Shown here: piece by piece, positions 35,555-47,081 of the stretch | How positions within the stretch are numbered: the stretch's first letter is position 1 | Layout of the letters: every line of letters begins with the position of its first letter | Assembly (NCBI GenBank): GCA_007922305.1 | Contig: ML677326.1 | Span: 57,980,961 to 58,044,960 of the forward strand | Reading direction: 5' to 3' | DNA: 64,000 bases | Source of the DNA: Dermatemys mawii | Taxonomy: Eukaryota; Chordata; Testudines; Dermatemydidae | Program-made: the position numbers and the translations under genes | Notes under the pieces: model-generated | The model's database searches: none | What the model saw: only the letters and a program-made list of their open reading frames with translations | Told to the model about the DNA's origin: nothing

Positions 35555-35800
35555 GTGGATTTAAGGTGGTGGTTTTGACCTATAAAATACTAAATGTCTT
35601 GAGACACGTCTGCATGAGAGATCTTCTCTCCCATTGACATACCATCACAACAGTGATTAAATGAGGGCACTTAAGCTTGATCCCCTCTGATTTAAAAGAC
35701 AGAGGGCTGATAATAGAGCATGTTTTCTGTGAAGTGTTTTCCTTCTCATCTTTGAAAATGACTCCCCAGCTTGCTTCAGTATAGCCTGAGTTCATGAGAC
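35555..35800 (+). mobile_element. Possible L2-type LINE relic
   Basis: GGTGGTTTTGACCTATAAAA then TACTAAATGTCTTGAGACA resembles the widespread L2/CR1-like segment encoding V.TYKALNGLGP near the end of the reverse-transcriptase gene. It is broken by stops, and similarity fades after about 35730. Confidence 0.4.
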
Positions 35801-36487
35801 TTCTGGACATGCTGGAAGATGTCCTTTTTACTTAAGCCTGAGATGGGGAGAAGCATGACTGGGGGCTGAGATTGTTGACTGGAGAGCAGGGGAGTTGGTT
35901 TTGTTTGATAAATGAATGGTTGCAGTGTCAGTTTGTTTGAGAGATGTGGAGGGAATTGTGCTGAGTTTTTTGTTCATGTTTTCAGCATATCATGGTTGCT
36001 TAAAATATTTTTCAAATAGGCACATATATTGCATAATTTAGTCATTTAAATGCATAATTTTCCCACTGAATTAATGAATTTTGCAGTATTTGGAGACCCA
36101 GCCAGTACCCCCAATGAGTTTAATGGGCATTTACTTGGGTCCTGGATACTCATGTTCACAGAACACATTTCTGAATTTCCAAACAGGTGCAACCCAGAGT
36201 ACATTCTGAGATTATCTCTTGCTTTGTTTGCACTATTGCACATTTTTGTTTCTGAAACCTGTTTTTTCCGTAAGGCAGATGAGCTTCGAGTAGTGGCCTA
36301 GTGTGTATCAAATTCAGTTTGCTTTATTTGAAATAGGAATTTAGATTAACAGCATTTTAAAAATAGTCCTGTTCCTAGACTCTGTCAAAAAGTAAAGGAA
36401 ACATTTTATTAGTTAAGTCAAGTACCAGTTCCCTAATTCTTTGCTATATTAAGGCTCCCTAAAGAGGTGTTTTCAGAACACACTGAG
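35801..36487. other. Intronic sequence, no gene
   Basis: No recognised exon or element. Confidence 0.45.
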
Positions 36488-36901
36488 ACCTGGTCTATGC
36501 TAAAAACTTAGGTCAAAGGAAGCCGCCTTAAGTCGACCTGTTAATGTATGTGTCTACACTACAAGGTCCTTTTACGCCAACTTAAATTGCCTCTAATGTC
36601 GACTTCCGTAATCCACTTCTGTGAGGGGTGTAGTGCTTAACTTGGATTTTCATGGGTCGACTGCAAGGCAGTGCAGACACAACATTGTGTAATTTGACTT
36701 GCTTGGCCTACAGATAGTGTGTCTCAATGCTTATCTGTGAGTGCTCTGGAGATCATTCTCAATTCTGCTGCATTGCAGCCAGGTAGACAGGAAACAGCCC
36801 CTCTCTTGCCTTAGCCCATCCCTTCCTGTTTGATTAGCATTGGGAGCATGCCAGCTTGAGCACAGTGGCTAATGGAGACTACATGCCCCAAACACGTTCC
36901 A

Positions 36902-38650
36902 GCCTGGTCTGAACAGGCGATAGTGGACCTCATCGTTGTGTGGGAAGAAGAGTGTCTGCAGAAGAAATGTTGACATGTATGCAATGATTGCTTGTGGAAT
37001 GGGGGAGAAGGGCTACACGAGAGACACACAGCAGTGCCATGTGAAAATAAAAACTTCACCAAGCATACCAGAAGGCAAGGAAGGCGAACAGTGGTTCTGG
37101 AGTTGCTGGTTTTATAACTACCTGTATGGAATTCTCAAGGGTGACCCTACCAGCACCCGTACAAGCAACATGGATACTTCACAGGTGAGAGTCTAGGGAC
37201 AATGAAGAGGACAATATGGTGGATGAGGAGGAGGAGGAGAATGAGAGACAGGAGAGCAGTGGATCCATTCTCCCTGAGAGCCACAAAATATTTTTAACCC
37301 TGAGCCCTGGGGGTTGCAGGACATCACAGTGGCTGACCGTGATGCAGGAGAAGGCATCTCTGGTGAGTATACAGTTACAATCAAATCCATTTAAACTTTA
37401 GTCCACGCACACAGTTGGTGGTATCGCATGTTGACAGTGAAGAAAGAGAGGCTTTCTGATTACAAGAGGCCGCTCCAGCCTGGTTAGAGGGTGGCTCCCG
37501 GGAAAGAATGTTTTTTGTGGACTCAGATAGTCTGGGAATCCTCCATGGATATCTCTAGGAAACTTTCATAGAGGTATTCTGCAATCTTTTGCAGAAGGTT
37601 GCAGGGCAGTCTTATTTCTTCCACCATGGTAGGACACTTTCCCATGCAACTCCTGAATGAATTCTTCTGGCCTTGTTGTGGGACACAGCATAGCAACGTA
37701 AGGACCAGATCTATATCCAGACGTTTGCAGCATCTCCTTCCTTTCCACCTCTGTTGCCCTCAGGAGACTGAGATTACATGGGGTCGCCTAGGGGAAATGG
37801 GGGAAGTTCTCATTAAAAGTGCTTTTACAAGGAGAAAAGGGCATGTAGACTCCCTCCCCATACACAAATTCCATATCACCAAACTGTGTAATCACTAATG
37901 TGCCTTTTATTGTGCTTGCCATGGGTTGGCAAGTAGATTAGTGGCTGATAGGGGACTGGGAACCCCACAGGGGAGATTCTTCAATTTTGAAGTGAAAATG
38001 CACCCTCCACCCCATTCATGAGCAGTTTTCTGTGGTGCTATGGGGTAGGGCCATTGTTCAATTAGCTACCTCTGCTCCTAACATGAGCCTGCCATAAACG
38101 TCATTAAAAATGCACTTGCCCATGACCCCAGGGTGCCTACTCACCATGGTTGGAGCAACAAAACAGCACAGTGAACAGTTATGGATTTTGACTGTTATGG
38201 ATTGCACCTAGTGTAAATGAAAACGGTTGTGCTATGGAAACATTTTGTACATGTACAATGGCTCCTTCTCCCCCCCCCCTCCGTGATTGACAGCTGGAAA
38301 TGTGTCCTTCACCATGTCATCAGCATCTGAAAGCAGACTTCTGCTGATTAGTAGGAGGAGAAAGAGAAAGCAGGAGGTCATGTTCACAGAGATAATGAAC
38401 ACTTCCAGGACAGCTGACACACAGCTGATAGCATGGAGGAGGGAGAGCAGGAAAGTTTCCAATGAACAAAAGTGTACCATGCGGGATGAGATGCTTTGAT
38501 TATGAGGGACCAAGGAGACATGTTGAGGCATTTGGTTGAACTGCAGGAACAGAAGCAGGAGGGTAGAGGCCCTCTGCAGACCCCGGTGGATGGACAGCCA
38601 TCCATCATCATCTGATGCAAAAATCACCTTCCATCAAGCGTTCCCTGAGG
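36902..38650 (+). pseudogene. Harbinger Myb/SANT-like accessory protein, broken
   Basis: The first helix of a trihelix/SANT-like domain reads AWSEQAIVDLIVVWEEECLQ from 36902 and ends in a stop at 36971-36973. The frame then shifts and continues from 36975 with MYAMIACGMGEKGYTRDTQQ, the second part of the domain. An acidic segment (VDEEEEENERQESS, from 37219) follows. After an intron-like gap of about 0.9 kb (37370-38280) come the basic segment RRRKRKQEVMFTEIM and a helical stretch. In PIF/Harbinger transposons such a protein binds element DNA and helps the nuclease reach the nucleus. Frameshifts and stops make this copy non-functional. Confidence 0.75.
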
Positions 38651-39109
38651 CATGGATGGAAAGTTCATTGTCCCTTTCACTTAACTCCGGGGGAAGATAC
38701 AAGGAACAGAAGGTGCCCATTCACAGACTTTAATGGTCTGCAATGTGTAATTATGTTATGCAGCTGAAAGTGTTTCTCCTATTCCAACTTTTTAACCACT
38801 TTTCCTCAAGGTTACCTTTCCCACTTTTCCCTGTTTGTTTATGTTAAATGATTTGGGAAATGTCATTTATTGAGTAGAAGCAGTAGGCTTGGGTGGGGGG
38901 TTGGCTTTATAGGGACGGTGATACAAGGCAGGTGAAGGTTTGGGAAAGCACAGTGCAGAGAAGCAGCTCACATTACTGTGACTCGTTATTGAAACAGCTT
39001 TTCAAAGCCTTGCAGACATGATCACCTTTATCTGTACTCTCCTTATCGCCCTGGTGTCTGGCTGCTCAGAAATGGTTGCCGTGTGATCTGTCTAACTGTC
39101 CACCTCAGC

Positions 39110-40071
39110 GGAAAGTTTCCCCACTTTTTTCACAAGTATTATGGAGCACACAGCAGGCAGCTAGAACCATAGGGATGTTCTCTTCACTAAAGTCCAGCCT
39201 CATTAGTAAACTTCTCTATCACCCTTTCAAACAACCAAAGGCACATCAACCACCGTTCTGCATGTGCTGAGCTATAGTTGAACCGTTCCTTTCTACCATC
39301 CAGACAGCCAGTGTATGGCTTCATGAGCCATAAGAGCAAAGAGTGGGCTGGGTCCTCTAGGATAACTGTAGGCAACTCAACATTGTCAATGTTCATTTTT
39401 TGGTCTGGAAAGAGTCCCAGATTGCAGCTTTTTGAACAGTCCCACATTCCTAAAAATGTGCACATCATGAGCCATTCCTGACCAGCCTACATTGATGTCA
39501 TTGAAATGCCCCCTGTGAGCCACCATGTGCAACGCCACTGAAGAGTATCCCTTTCAGTTTATGTACTCTTTGGCAGGGTGGTCTGGTTCCAAGATGGGGA
39601 TATGTATGGCATTTATTGTCCTATCGCAATTGGGGAAATCCCTTCGCGGCAAAACCATCTACTATACCCTGCACATTTCCCAGACTCTCTGCCCATTGTA
39701 ACAGAAGTTGATTAATGGCCTTGAACACCTGGAGCACAGCAACTTCCACAGTTGATTTTCCTACTCCAAATTGATTCCCTACTGACGGTAACTGTCTGGT
39801 GTTGCAAGCTTCCAAACAGAGAGTGCCACTCGCTTATCCACTGTCAGAGCAGCTCTCATTTTTGTGCTGCTGAACTGCAGGGCAGGAGAAAAGCTCTGCA
39901 CAAGGTTCCTGAAAAGGTCTGCACAAGGTTCCTTCTGCATTTATAAATTTGGCAGCCACTGCTTGTCACCCATACCCAGAAAACAATGCGGTCCCACCAG
40001 TCAGTGCTTGTTTCAAGGGACCAGAAACGGTGCTCCACAGAGTTCAGCTGCTCTGTGATGGTCAGCAGCAA
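39110..40071 (-). pseudogene. HARBI1-type Harbinger transposase, broken and catalytically dead
   Basis: Fragments appear in family order on the minus strand: STDWWDRIV near the N-terminus (about 39980), the helix-turn-helix segment LPSVGNQFGVGKSTV (about 39740-39790), HIPILEPDHPAKEYIN (about 39560-39610), NVGWSGMAHDVHIFRN (about 39430-39490), LMKPYTG and ERFN (about 39285-39335), CAFGCLKG (about 39225-39245) and VLAACCVLHN (about 39140-39170). The first catalytic Asp (DGTH in the family) reads NAIH. The second Asp is kept in AHD. The catalytic Glu (VECAFG in the family) is a stop codon (TGA, plus-strand 39246-39248). Several frameshifts separate the blocks. It was once a nuclease that cut and pasted the element. 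Confidence 0.75.
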
Positions 40072-40365
40072 CTATGAATTCTTTTTTTTTTTTCGCAGTG
40101 GCTTGGAAGGATGATGTTCCATGCAGCTGACCCTACTTCGGCTCTGGAAATATTGCAGGAGAAACAGAACAAAGTGTGGCAAGTTGCACTTTGGGATAGC
40201 TACCCACGATGTACCGTTTGTGCGTCGATGCAAGCACCGCTAGTGAGGATCACTCCCTTGAGACAATGAACATGGTGTGGCCACACACAATCGGCTTAAT
40301 TCATGCAGAGGCTTGAGGTCGAATTAGATAAAGTTGACTTCATTATGTAGGGTAGACAAGCACAA

Positions 40366-40695
40366 TGCAGTGAAGAGATGTGTGTGAAGGAGAAACAATG
40401 AACATTTTCTATAGGCCATAGTCATTTCCTTGGCCTTATTGGATTAGGAATCAGGTGCACCCTTGAACCATTAATTGCCTCCTCTATGTTTGAAGCAGTT
40501 TGTGGAGTCGTTGTGTGTTGAGGTTGGTCTCTGTTTTGACATCATGAACACCCTTGTGGCTTAGCACAAAAGAACTTCCAGTCATGGGAGAGTACCTAAG
40601 AGAGACCAAAGGTTAAGCATGACCAGACACAACCAGAATCGGACTACACTGGTGCAATGTGAATGCTGTGATCCTTTGGTTCACTTTAAGATTTC
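40366..40695. other. Intronic sequence, no gene
   Basis: Short stretch between two elements; nothing recognised. Confidence 0.45.
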
Positions 40696-40699
40696 CTGG

Positions 40700-41030
40700 G
40701 AGGCAGCATAGCGCATCTAGTCTGACCAGCTGCACAATGCAGGTCACAGAATCTCGCCCAGCCAATCCTGTAATAAACCCTTACCCTATGTCTGAGCTAC
40801 TGAAGTCTGCAAATCATGGTTTAAAGACTTCAAGGTGCAGAAAATCCTCCAGCAAGTGAACCATACCCCATGCTGCAGAGGAAGGCAAAAAACCCACAGG
40901 GCCTTTGCCAATCTGCCCTGGAGGAAAATTCCTTCCTGACCCTTGATATGGCGATCAGCTAAAGCCTGAGCATGTGGGCTAGACTCGCCAGCCAGACACC
41001 CAGAAAATAATGCTATGTAGTAACTCAAAT
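40700..41030 (-). mobile_element. LINE 3'-region fragment (probable CR1 type), antisense
   Basis: CTGCAGAGGAAGGCAAAAAA, GCCAATCTGCCCTGGAGGAA and AATTCCTTCCTGACCC are the reverse complement of the family at 34330-34620. The fragment also carries TAGTCTGACCAGCTGCACAA at its 3' side (plus-strand left). Confidence 0.7.
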
Positions 41031-41274
41031 CTCACACCATCTAACAGGCAACTCTAGAGCTCATTATAGTTTTCTATCAGTTTTTAATTCTGATGTATAT
41101 TTAATGCATATGCTAGTAGTATATGAGCAAAAATAAAAAAGCAGTCCAGTATAGGTCAACAATTATAAAGTGACACTCATGGATCTTCCATTATCCTTGA
41201 AAAATTAAATGAGCTCTGGACTTCAATTTGGATTCATCTACCAAGGATGACTGGTGTGGAGAAAGCAAAAAAGG

Positions 41275-41670
41275 AAGTGTTGTTTACTCCTTCTCATAAC
41301 ACAAGAACTAGGAGTTACCAAGTGAAAATAATAGGCAGCAGATTTGAAGCAAACAAAATGAAGCATTTCTTCACATAATGGATAGTCAGCCTGTGGAACT
41401 CTGCCAGAGGATGTTGTGAAGACCTCGACTAAACAGGGTTCAAAAAAGAGCTAGATAAGTTCATGGACGATAGGTCCATCAATGGTTAAGAGCCAGGATG
41501 GGCAGGGATGGTGTCCCTTATTTCTGTTGCCAGAAGATGGGAATGGGCGACAGCGGATGGATCACTTGATGATCCCTCAGGGGCACCTGGCATTTGTCAC
41601 TGTTGGAAGACAGGATACTGGGCTAGATGGAACATTGATCTGACCCAGTATTGCTGTTCTTTTCTTCTTA
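41275..41670 (+). mobile_element. CR1 LINE 3' end
   Basis: GAACTCTGCCAGAGGATGTT, TTCAAAAAAGAGCTAGATAA, TTCATGGACGATAGGTCC, GGGGCACCTGGCATTTGTC, and the terminal CTGACCCAGTATTGCTGTTC form the classic 3' end of turtle CR1. It is 5'-truncated, with only the C-terminal tip of ORF2 and the 3' UTR. Confidence 0.9.
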
Positions 41671-42590
41671 GGTTATTTATTCAGTTTCACATTTGGTTGC
41701 TGAGTCTCTGATACATTTTTTTCATTGTATTAAAACTTGTTTCTCTCTCAGAACTGCAATGTGGCCAAACTCACACTAAAGAACATTCATGAGCCATTAG
41801 ACTGGCTCCTGAACTAAAACCATATGATCCTAACACTCCTGAGATAGTGAATATTTTAATTGCTGTACCTGCACATCTCTGCTTGCTGCTACTCTGTTAC
41901 TCAGTTGAAAAAGAACATTAAAAGAGGGAATGCATCTTGCTCTGTGTGGCATGTGAGTTGCATGCTTACAACAATTTTTATCCACATAGTCGTGTGTGTT
42001 CTGTAATTGAAAGATCAACAAACAGCATTAGGTGAGGAAGGCACTTTTAATAAACAGTGCTCCAACACTCCTTTTAACAGATTAATGAAGAGAAAATTGT
42101 TTAAATACAAAACAATTTATTGTATATAGATTCAGGGGATATTTTTGCCTGCCAATACATCACTTTTCATTTTCCCTTTGGCAACCTTGTTACATTCCTT
42201 GTCAAGTAATTAACGTGGGCAGTAAATGCCCAATCTGGATTTTCACTGATACTGGATCAGGGAGTCTGTCAAAAGAAGCAGTATTTTTCTTAAAATCTAG
42301 CTAGAAGGGTTTTCTGTGCTCTCATCATATTGCGATCATGCAGATGCTTCCAATTAACTAGCTACTTGTACATTATTACTATTTTTCTTGAGTGAAAGTG
42401 ACAATACTAGTGAATAGATCCAGCAATAATAGACAAAGTACAAGCTTCCTAAAAAATCTCTACCCTAGAAGCTTTACTCTGACTTTTTTGTGAATGTTGG
42501 ATGTAGATGTCTTGTGTTGAAGAAAATGTTTACAAGAGAATGAATGAGACTATAAAACTTTTAAATTTGCTCTTTTTAATTTGAATTCAG
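41671..42590. other. Intronic sequence, no gene
   Basis: No element or exon recognised. Confidence 0.5.
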
Positions 42591-42591
42591 C

Positions 42592-42880
42592 TCTTCAGAT
42601 GTGAAGGCTAGGACTATAACAGGGTTTAAAAGAGAACTGGATAAATTCATGGAGGCTAAGTCCATTAATGGCTATTAGCCAGGCTGGGTAAGGAATGGTG
42701 TCCCTAGCCTCTGTTTGTCAGAGGGGGGTGATGGATGGCAGGAGAGAGATCACTTGATCTTTACCTGTTAGGTTCACTCACTCCGGGGCACCTGGGATTG
42801 GCCACTGTCGGTAGACAGGATCCTGGATCCTAGATGAACCTTTGGTCTGACCCAGTACGACCGTTCTTATGAAAGACTAC
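42592..42880 (+). mobile_element. CR1 LINE 3' end
   Basis: GGACTATAACAGGGTTTAAA, GGATAAATTCATGGAGGCTA, TGGGATTGGCCACTGTCGG and TTTGGTCTGACCCAGTACGA. It is a second sense copy, ending only about 43 bp left of the Penelope insertion. Confidence 0.9.
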
Positions 42881-42934
42881 TGCATTTGGCCCTCTAGTCT
42901 CATGTTGTGTTGGAACAGCCACTCAAGCTATAAA

Positions 42935-44192
42935 AATAAGAAGTTCTCATGGCATCTTAGAGACCAACAAATTTATCTGAGCATAAGCTTTCATGGGATA
43001 TAACCCACTTCATCAGATGCATGGAGTGGAAAATACAGTAAGCAGTATAAATTTACAGCACATGAAAAGATGGGAGTTACCTTACCAAGTGGGGGTAGGA
43101 GGTCAGTGCTAACAAGGCCAATTCAGTTAGGGTGGATGTAGCCCTTTACCGAACAGTTGACAAAAAGACGGTGAATATCAACAGAGGAAAAATTACTTTT
43201 TGTAGTATTAACGAGGTTGATTCAATCAAAGTGAATGTGGCCCATTCCCAGCAGTTCACAAGAAGATGTGAGTATCAACAGAAGGGAAATTATTTTTATA
43301 GTGACCCAGCCACTTCTAGTCTTTATTCAGGCCTAATTTAACAGTGTCAAGTTTGCAAATTATTTCCAGTTCTGCAGCTTCTCGTTGAATTCTGTTTTTG
43401 AGGTTTTTTTTGTTGAAGAATGGCAACTTTTAAGTCTGAGTGTCCAGGGAGATTGAAGTGCTCTTCTACTGGTTTTTGAATGTTACAGTTCTTGATGTCA
43501 GATTTGTGTCCATTTATTCTTTTGCATAGAGACTGTCCAGTTTGGCCAATGTACCTGGCAGAGGGGCATTGCTGGCACATGTCATATATCACACTGGTAC
43601 ATGTGCAGGTGAATGAACCCTTGATAGTGTAGCTGATGTGGTTGGTCCTATGATGGTGTCCCTTGAATAGATATGTGGACAGAGTTGGCACAGGGATTGT
43701 AGCAGGAATAGGTTCCTGGCTTAGTGTTTTTGTTGTGTGGTGTTCAGTTGCTGGTGAGTATTTGCTTCAGGTTGGGGGCCTGTCTCCAAGATCTGTGAGT
43801 GAGGGATCGTCCTTCATGATAGGTTTTAGATCCCTGATGTGCTGGCGAGGTTTTAAGTGGGGGCTGTAGGTGATGACTAGTTTCATTCTGTAACTTTCTT
43901 TGTTGGGCCTGTCCTGTAGTAGGTGACTTCTGGATACCTTTCTGGCTCTGTCAATCTGTTATTTTTTTTCATTTCCCCAGGTAGGTATTGTAGTTTTAAG
44001 AATGCCTGTTGAGCTCCTGTAGATGTTTCTCTGTCTGAGGAATTGGAGCAAATGCAGTTGTATCTGAGGGCTTGGCTGTAAACAATGGATCATATGATGT
44101 GGTCTGGATGAAAACTGGAGGCATGTAGATAAGTATAGCGGTCAGTAGGTTTCCGCTTTTTGCTGACACAGACTAATACTTGAAACCTGTCG
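42935..44192 (-). mobile_element. Penelope-like retroelement with GIY-YIG endonuclease, perfect 12-bp TSD
   Basis: TCAAGCTATAAA occurs exactly on both sides (42923-42934 and 44193-44204), which fixes the insertion at 1258 bp. On the minus strand it opens with GTCTGTGTCAGCAAAAAG, encodes KPTDRYTYLHASSFHP (the linker after the reverse transcriptase), then the GIY-YIG endonuclease, and ends in the tail CCATGAAAGCTTATGCTCAG shared with the copies at 6.2 and 50.7 kb. The reverse-transcriptase core is missing, so the copy is 5'-truncated. Its opening segment is nevertheless the inverted complement of the tail end seen in sister copies. Confidence 0.88.
43347..43691 (-). pseudogene. GIY-YIG endonuclease domain of a Penelope-like element
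   Basis: A 114-codon frame with CTCTSVIYDM (residues about 29-38; VIY replaces GIY), CQQCPSARYIGQTGQS (39-54; YIG motif), the catalytic-type Arg in LCKRINGHK (55-63) and PVEEHFNLPGHSD with the metal-binding Glu (about 75-90). In Penelope-like elements this domain nicks target DNA for reverse transcription. The frame is open through the whole domain but ends in a stop shortly after, and without a reverse transcriptase in this copy it cannot act on its own. The start Met is internal to the original protein. Confidence 0.8.
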
Positions 44193-44204
44193 TCAAGCTA
44201 TAAA

Positions 44205-46595
44205 GATATGGAAGTCTTACAAATGTTTAAAAGTGAATTTAATAGTTGTGAAAGGTGTCAGAAATTGGAGTACTATGACAACATACTGAGAGGTCTCCAT
44301 AACAGGTATATAAGAATAAGACTAGTGCTGTATTACTCCAGGTATGTATCATTTTAGAGCTCGGTTTATTTAAAGAGTTACATAAAATAAAATGTTATCA
44401 TTAATTTGTCAACTCAGTAGCCATATTTGTGCACTTTTGTGCAAATTATTCAATGTTTTTAACTTTATACAAATATCAACTATTTTAGTCAATAACTAGG
44501 GATTAGAATCTACTAGTGTGGAGTCCTGCACCCTATAGAGCACATTTAAAATCACTGGGATTCCTTACAGTCTTAGTAATCTGCATCAGCAAATTTTATG
44601 GCAGGATTGGGACCTAGTAACATGGTTTCCTTGATTTTTGTCATAGGACAAGAGCTTGCTTCTTAAGCAAGGTCATCCTGTAAAGTGCACAAAACTTTTT
44701 CCTTAACAGGATATAAGGCTACTCAGCATTTATAAATTGAATTCTGAAGTTTTTAGAATCTAGGAATGAACCTATAATAAGAGACCAATATTTCTCCCCT
44801 TGAAGACAATGGTAAAGCTCAACCCAAACTAAGGTTCAACCCAGTAGATTCTCACATGACAATTTATAATATTGCTATAACACTGAGCAACCTTACCTTA
44901 AGATAGGAAAACAATTCCTTGAGGGCAAGCATTAAGTCTCCTCAATTTCATGTTTATTGACAGTGTCAATGCTTCATTTTTAGATTTTGTTCACTTCAAC
45001 TTTATTTGGCTTTTTGTGAGGCTAATCTGTAATTTTTTTAAAAGAATGTAGTAATTAAGCAAGATACTACATTATAAAAAATAACTATTGTACTCAGTTG
45101 TGGGACAGATACATGTTCTATTTACTATTAAAACAATAGATATTAGGTGATTTTAGTGTTTTTATAAAAAAAAAAAAAAATGCTTTCCCTGCTACATTGA
45201 CTGGTGACTTGCCTTGTACATTTAAGGCAAACGAAAGTACTATAATATTTCTATATTTTCAACTATATTTATAACACTTCAAAAATATCTTTAAAAATCC
45301 CTATTTTCTTTTTTGGTAGAAATGATTATGTAATCTTAATAAAATATGTAATGCTGTTTACTTTTTAGTTTTATATTTCTTGGTCTGGATTGACACTATA
45401 AATGTCATGGAGATTATCACATGTAATTGCAATCACAACTTTTTTGTATGTTTTTTCTTGATTGCCTCTAGTATTCATCAGTCTTTGTGCAAATATTGCT
45501 ATTGCAACTTTTTTTGAAAGGACTGGGGGAGATAATGTCATATCCCTTTACTCCTCTTAAAATATTTTTTTCAAAAAAATACTGTTGTGATATTCCATTT
45601 TTGTCATAATTTAATTTGTTTCTAATTTCGAGAGGGTTTAATAGTTTTTTCAAACAAAAACAAAATAGCTGAAAAGTTTATTTACTTCAGCAGAATAACT
45701 CACATGCTTACATACATTCTGGATGAATTCCAGAATGCTCAGCACATGGCCCCTGCAAAAAACAAAGGTTTGTAAAATCAGGGCTGAATACTCTGAATAG
45801 GCCAGCTTAAGAACATTAGTGTGTTCTATTGTGTTAATATTGTAGATTTTAGGTCCTGATTCAGCAAAATCACTGAAGTGTGTGCTTAACTTTTTAAGTA
45901 CAATCTTAAATGCTTTGCTTAGTTGAGGCATAAGACTGTATTGTATATATTTTTTAAAAAAATCTCAGTCTCCTTTAAGAATACAGGGAAGAAATAGTTG
46001 CATATTTATCTTGTATGTGGGAACTGTTGAATTTTAAAAAGAAACATGCAAGAATTTACATTCTAATCTACTTATTTCCTTTCGATGTTTTGAAGACAAA
46101 TTGTATTGTTTAGATGTTAATATTTAGTGAATGGCTAGTGGGTAAATTATTTTTCACACTTTTTCATAACGTTTTTAGCCGAACATTCAGTTGAATTCAT
46201 CTCAAGAGAAAATCTTTCATGTATGCAGGTTTCAAAGAGATTGTTAGATTGGTACATTGATGTCAGAGACTTTGTGGAATGACTGATTATTTGCTTAAAT
46301 TGGATATTTTTATTTTTTCTTTCCAATAAGTTTTAGGTTTTAAGTGATGGCTTGAGATATGAGGCAACCTTTAATACTACTTTTGAGATTTTTTTTGAAC
46401 ATTCACTCTCAATGTAAAGTTTTCTGTAATTAAAAAATAAAAAGTCTAAAAATCAAGCAGACCCCCCCCCCCCCACAACCCAGCAAAGCACAAGTATTGT
46501 AGAATAATGGGGATGGTGCTTTCATTGATTTGCATTGTCATTGATTTTGGAAGCGAATACAGTGATAGCAATATCGAGCCCTTAAGGAATAAACT
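44205..46595. other. AT-rich intronic sequence, no gene
   Basis: Contains an A run (about 45167-45180), a 13-14 base C run near 46461-46474, and a degenerate motif GGTCCTGATTCAGCAAAATC (45851-45870) that belongs to an old palindromic reptile/bird repeat. No exon is recognised. Confidence 0.5.
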
Positions 46596-46603
46596 GAATA
46601 TGC

Positions 46604-47073
46604 CAGGGTAGGCAAACTACGGCCCATGGGCCACATCTGTCCCGCAGGACTGTCCTGCCCGGCCCTTGAGCTCTCACCGGGGAGGCTATCCCCGGTCCCC
46701 TCCCCTGCAGCCATGCTGCCAGTACTCTGGCCTGCTGCTATTGTCGGGCAACATTACAGCGCCGTGGCTGGTTCTGGCCGGGCGGCGCAGTTGCCAGACA
46801 GCCAACCCTCTCAGAGGAGCATAAGGTGTAGAGGACAAGGAGCAGAGGGGCTTAGATAGGGGTTGGGGTCCAGAGGAGTGGTTAGGGGTGGAGTTTCTGG
46901 AGGGGGCGGTCAGGAGACAAGGAGCGCGGGGGTGGAGGTTAGATGGGGTCGGTGATTCTGAGGGAGGCAGTCAGGGAGAGGGGGCAGGGCCAGGCCGTTT
47001 GTAGGAGCGCAGCCTTCCATACAATTTTGCAACCCCGTTGGAGCCTTCGGGCCAAAGAGTTTTCCCATGCCTG
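46604..47073. mobile_element. Non-autonomous hAT, CAAACTAYGGCCC family
   Basis: The left end CAGGGTAGGCAAACTACGGC matches the reverse complement of the right end CAGGCATGGGAAAACTCTTT. The flanks GAATATGC (46596-46603) and AAATATGC (47074-47081) form an 8-bp TSD with one mismatch. The interior is GC-rich with the same GGGGGCGGTCAGGAGACAAG motif as the minisatellite at 8.03-8.47 kb. Confidence 0.8.
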
Positions 47074-47081
47074 AAATATGC

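Larger units (their letters stand above)
36488..40365. mobile_element. Nearly full-length, inactive PIF/Harbinger DNA transposon
   Basis: The left end (GGTCTATGCTAAAAACTTAG) and the reverse complement of the right end (TTGTCTACCCTACATAATGA) share a GTCTA...CTA...GTCAA pattern as terminal inverted repeats. Inside are the two Harbinger genes in convergent arrangement: a Myb/SANT-like DNA-binding gene on the plus strand (36902-38650) and a HARBI1-type DDE nuclease on the minus strand (39110-40071). Both are broken. The ends are approximate (within about 10 bp), and I could not confirm a 3-bp target duplication. At about 3.9 kb it is the largest element in the window. Confidence 0.8.
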
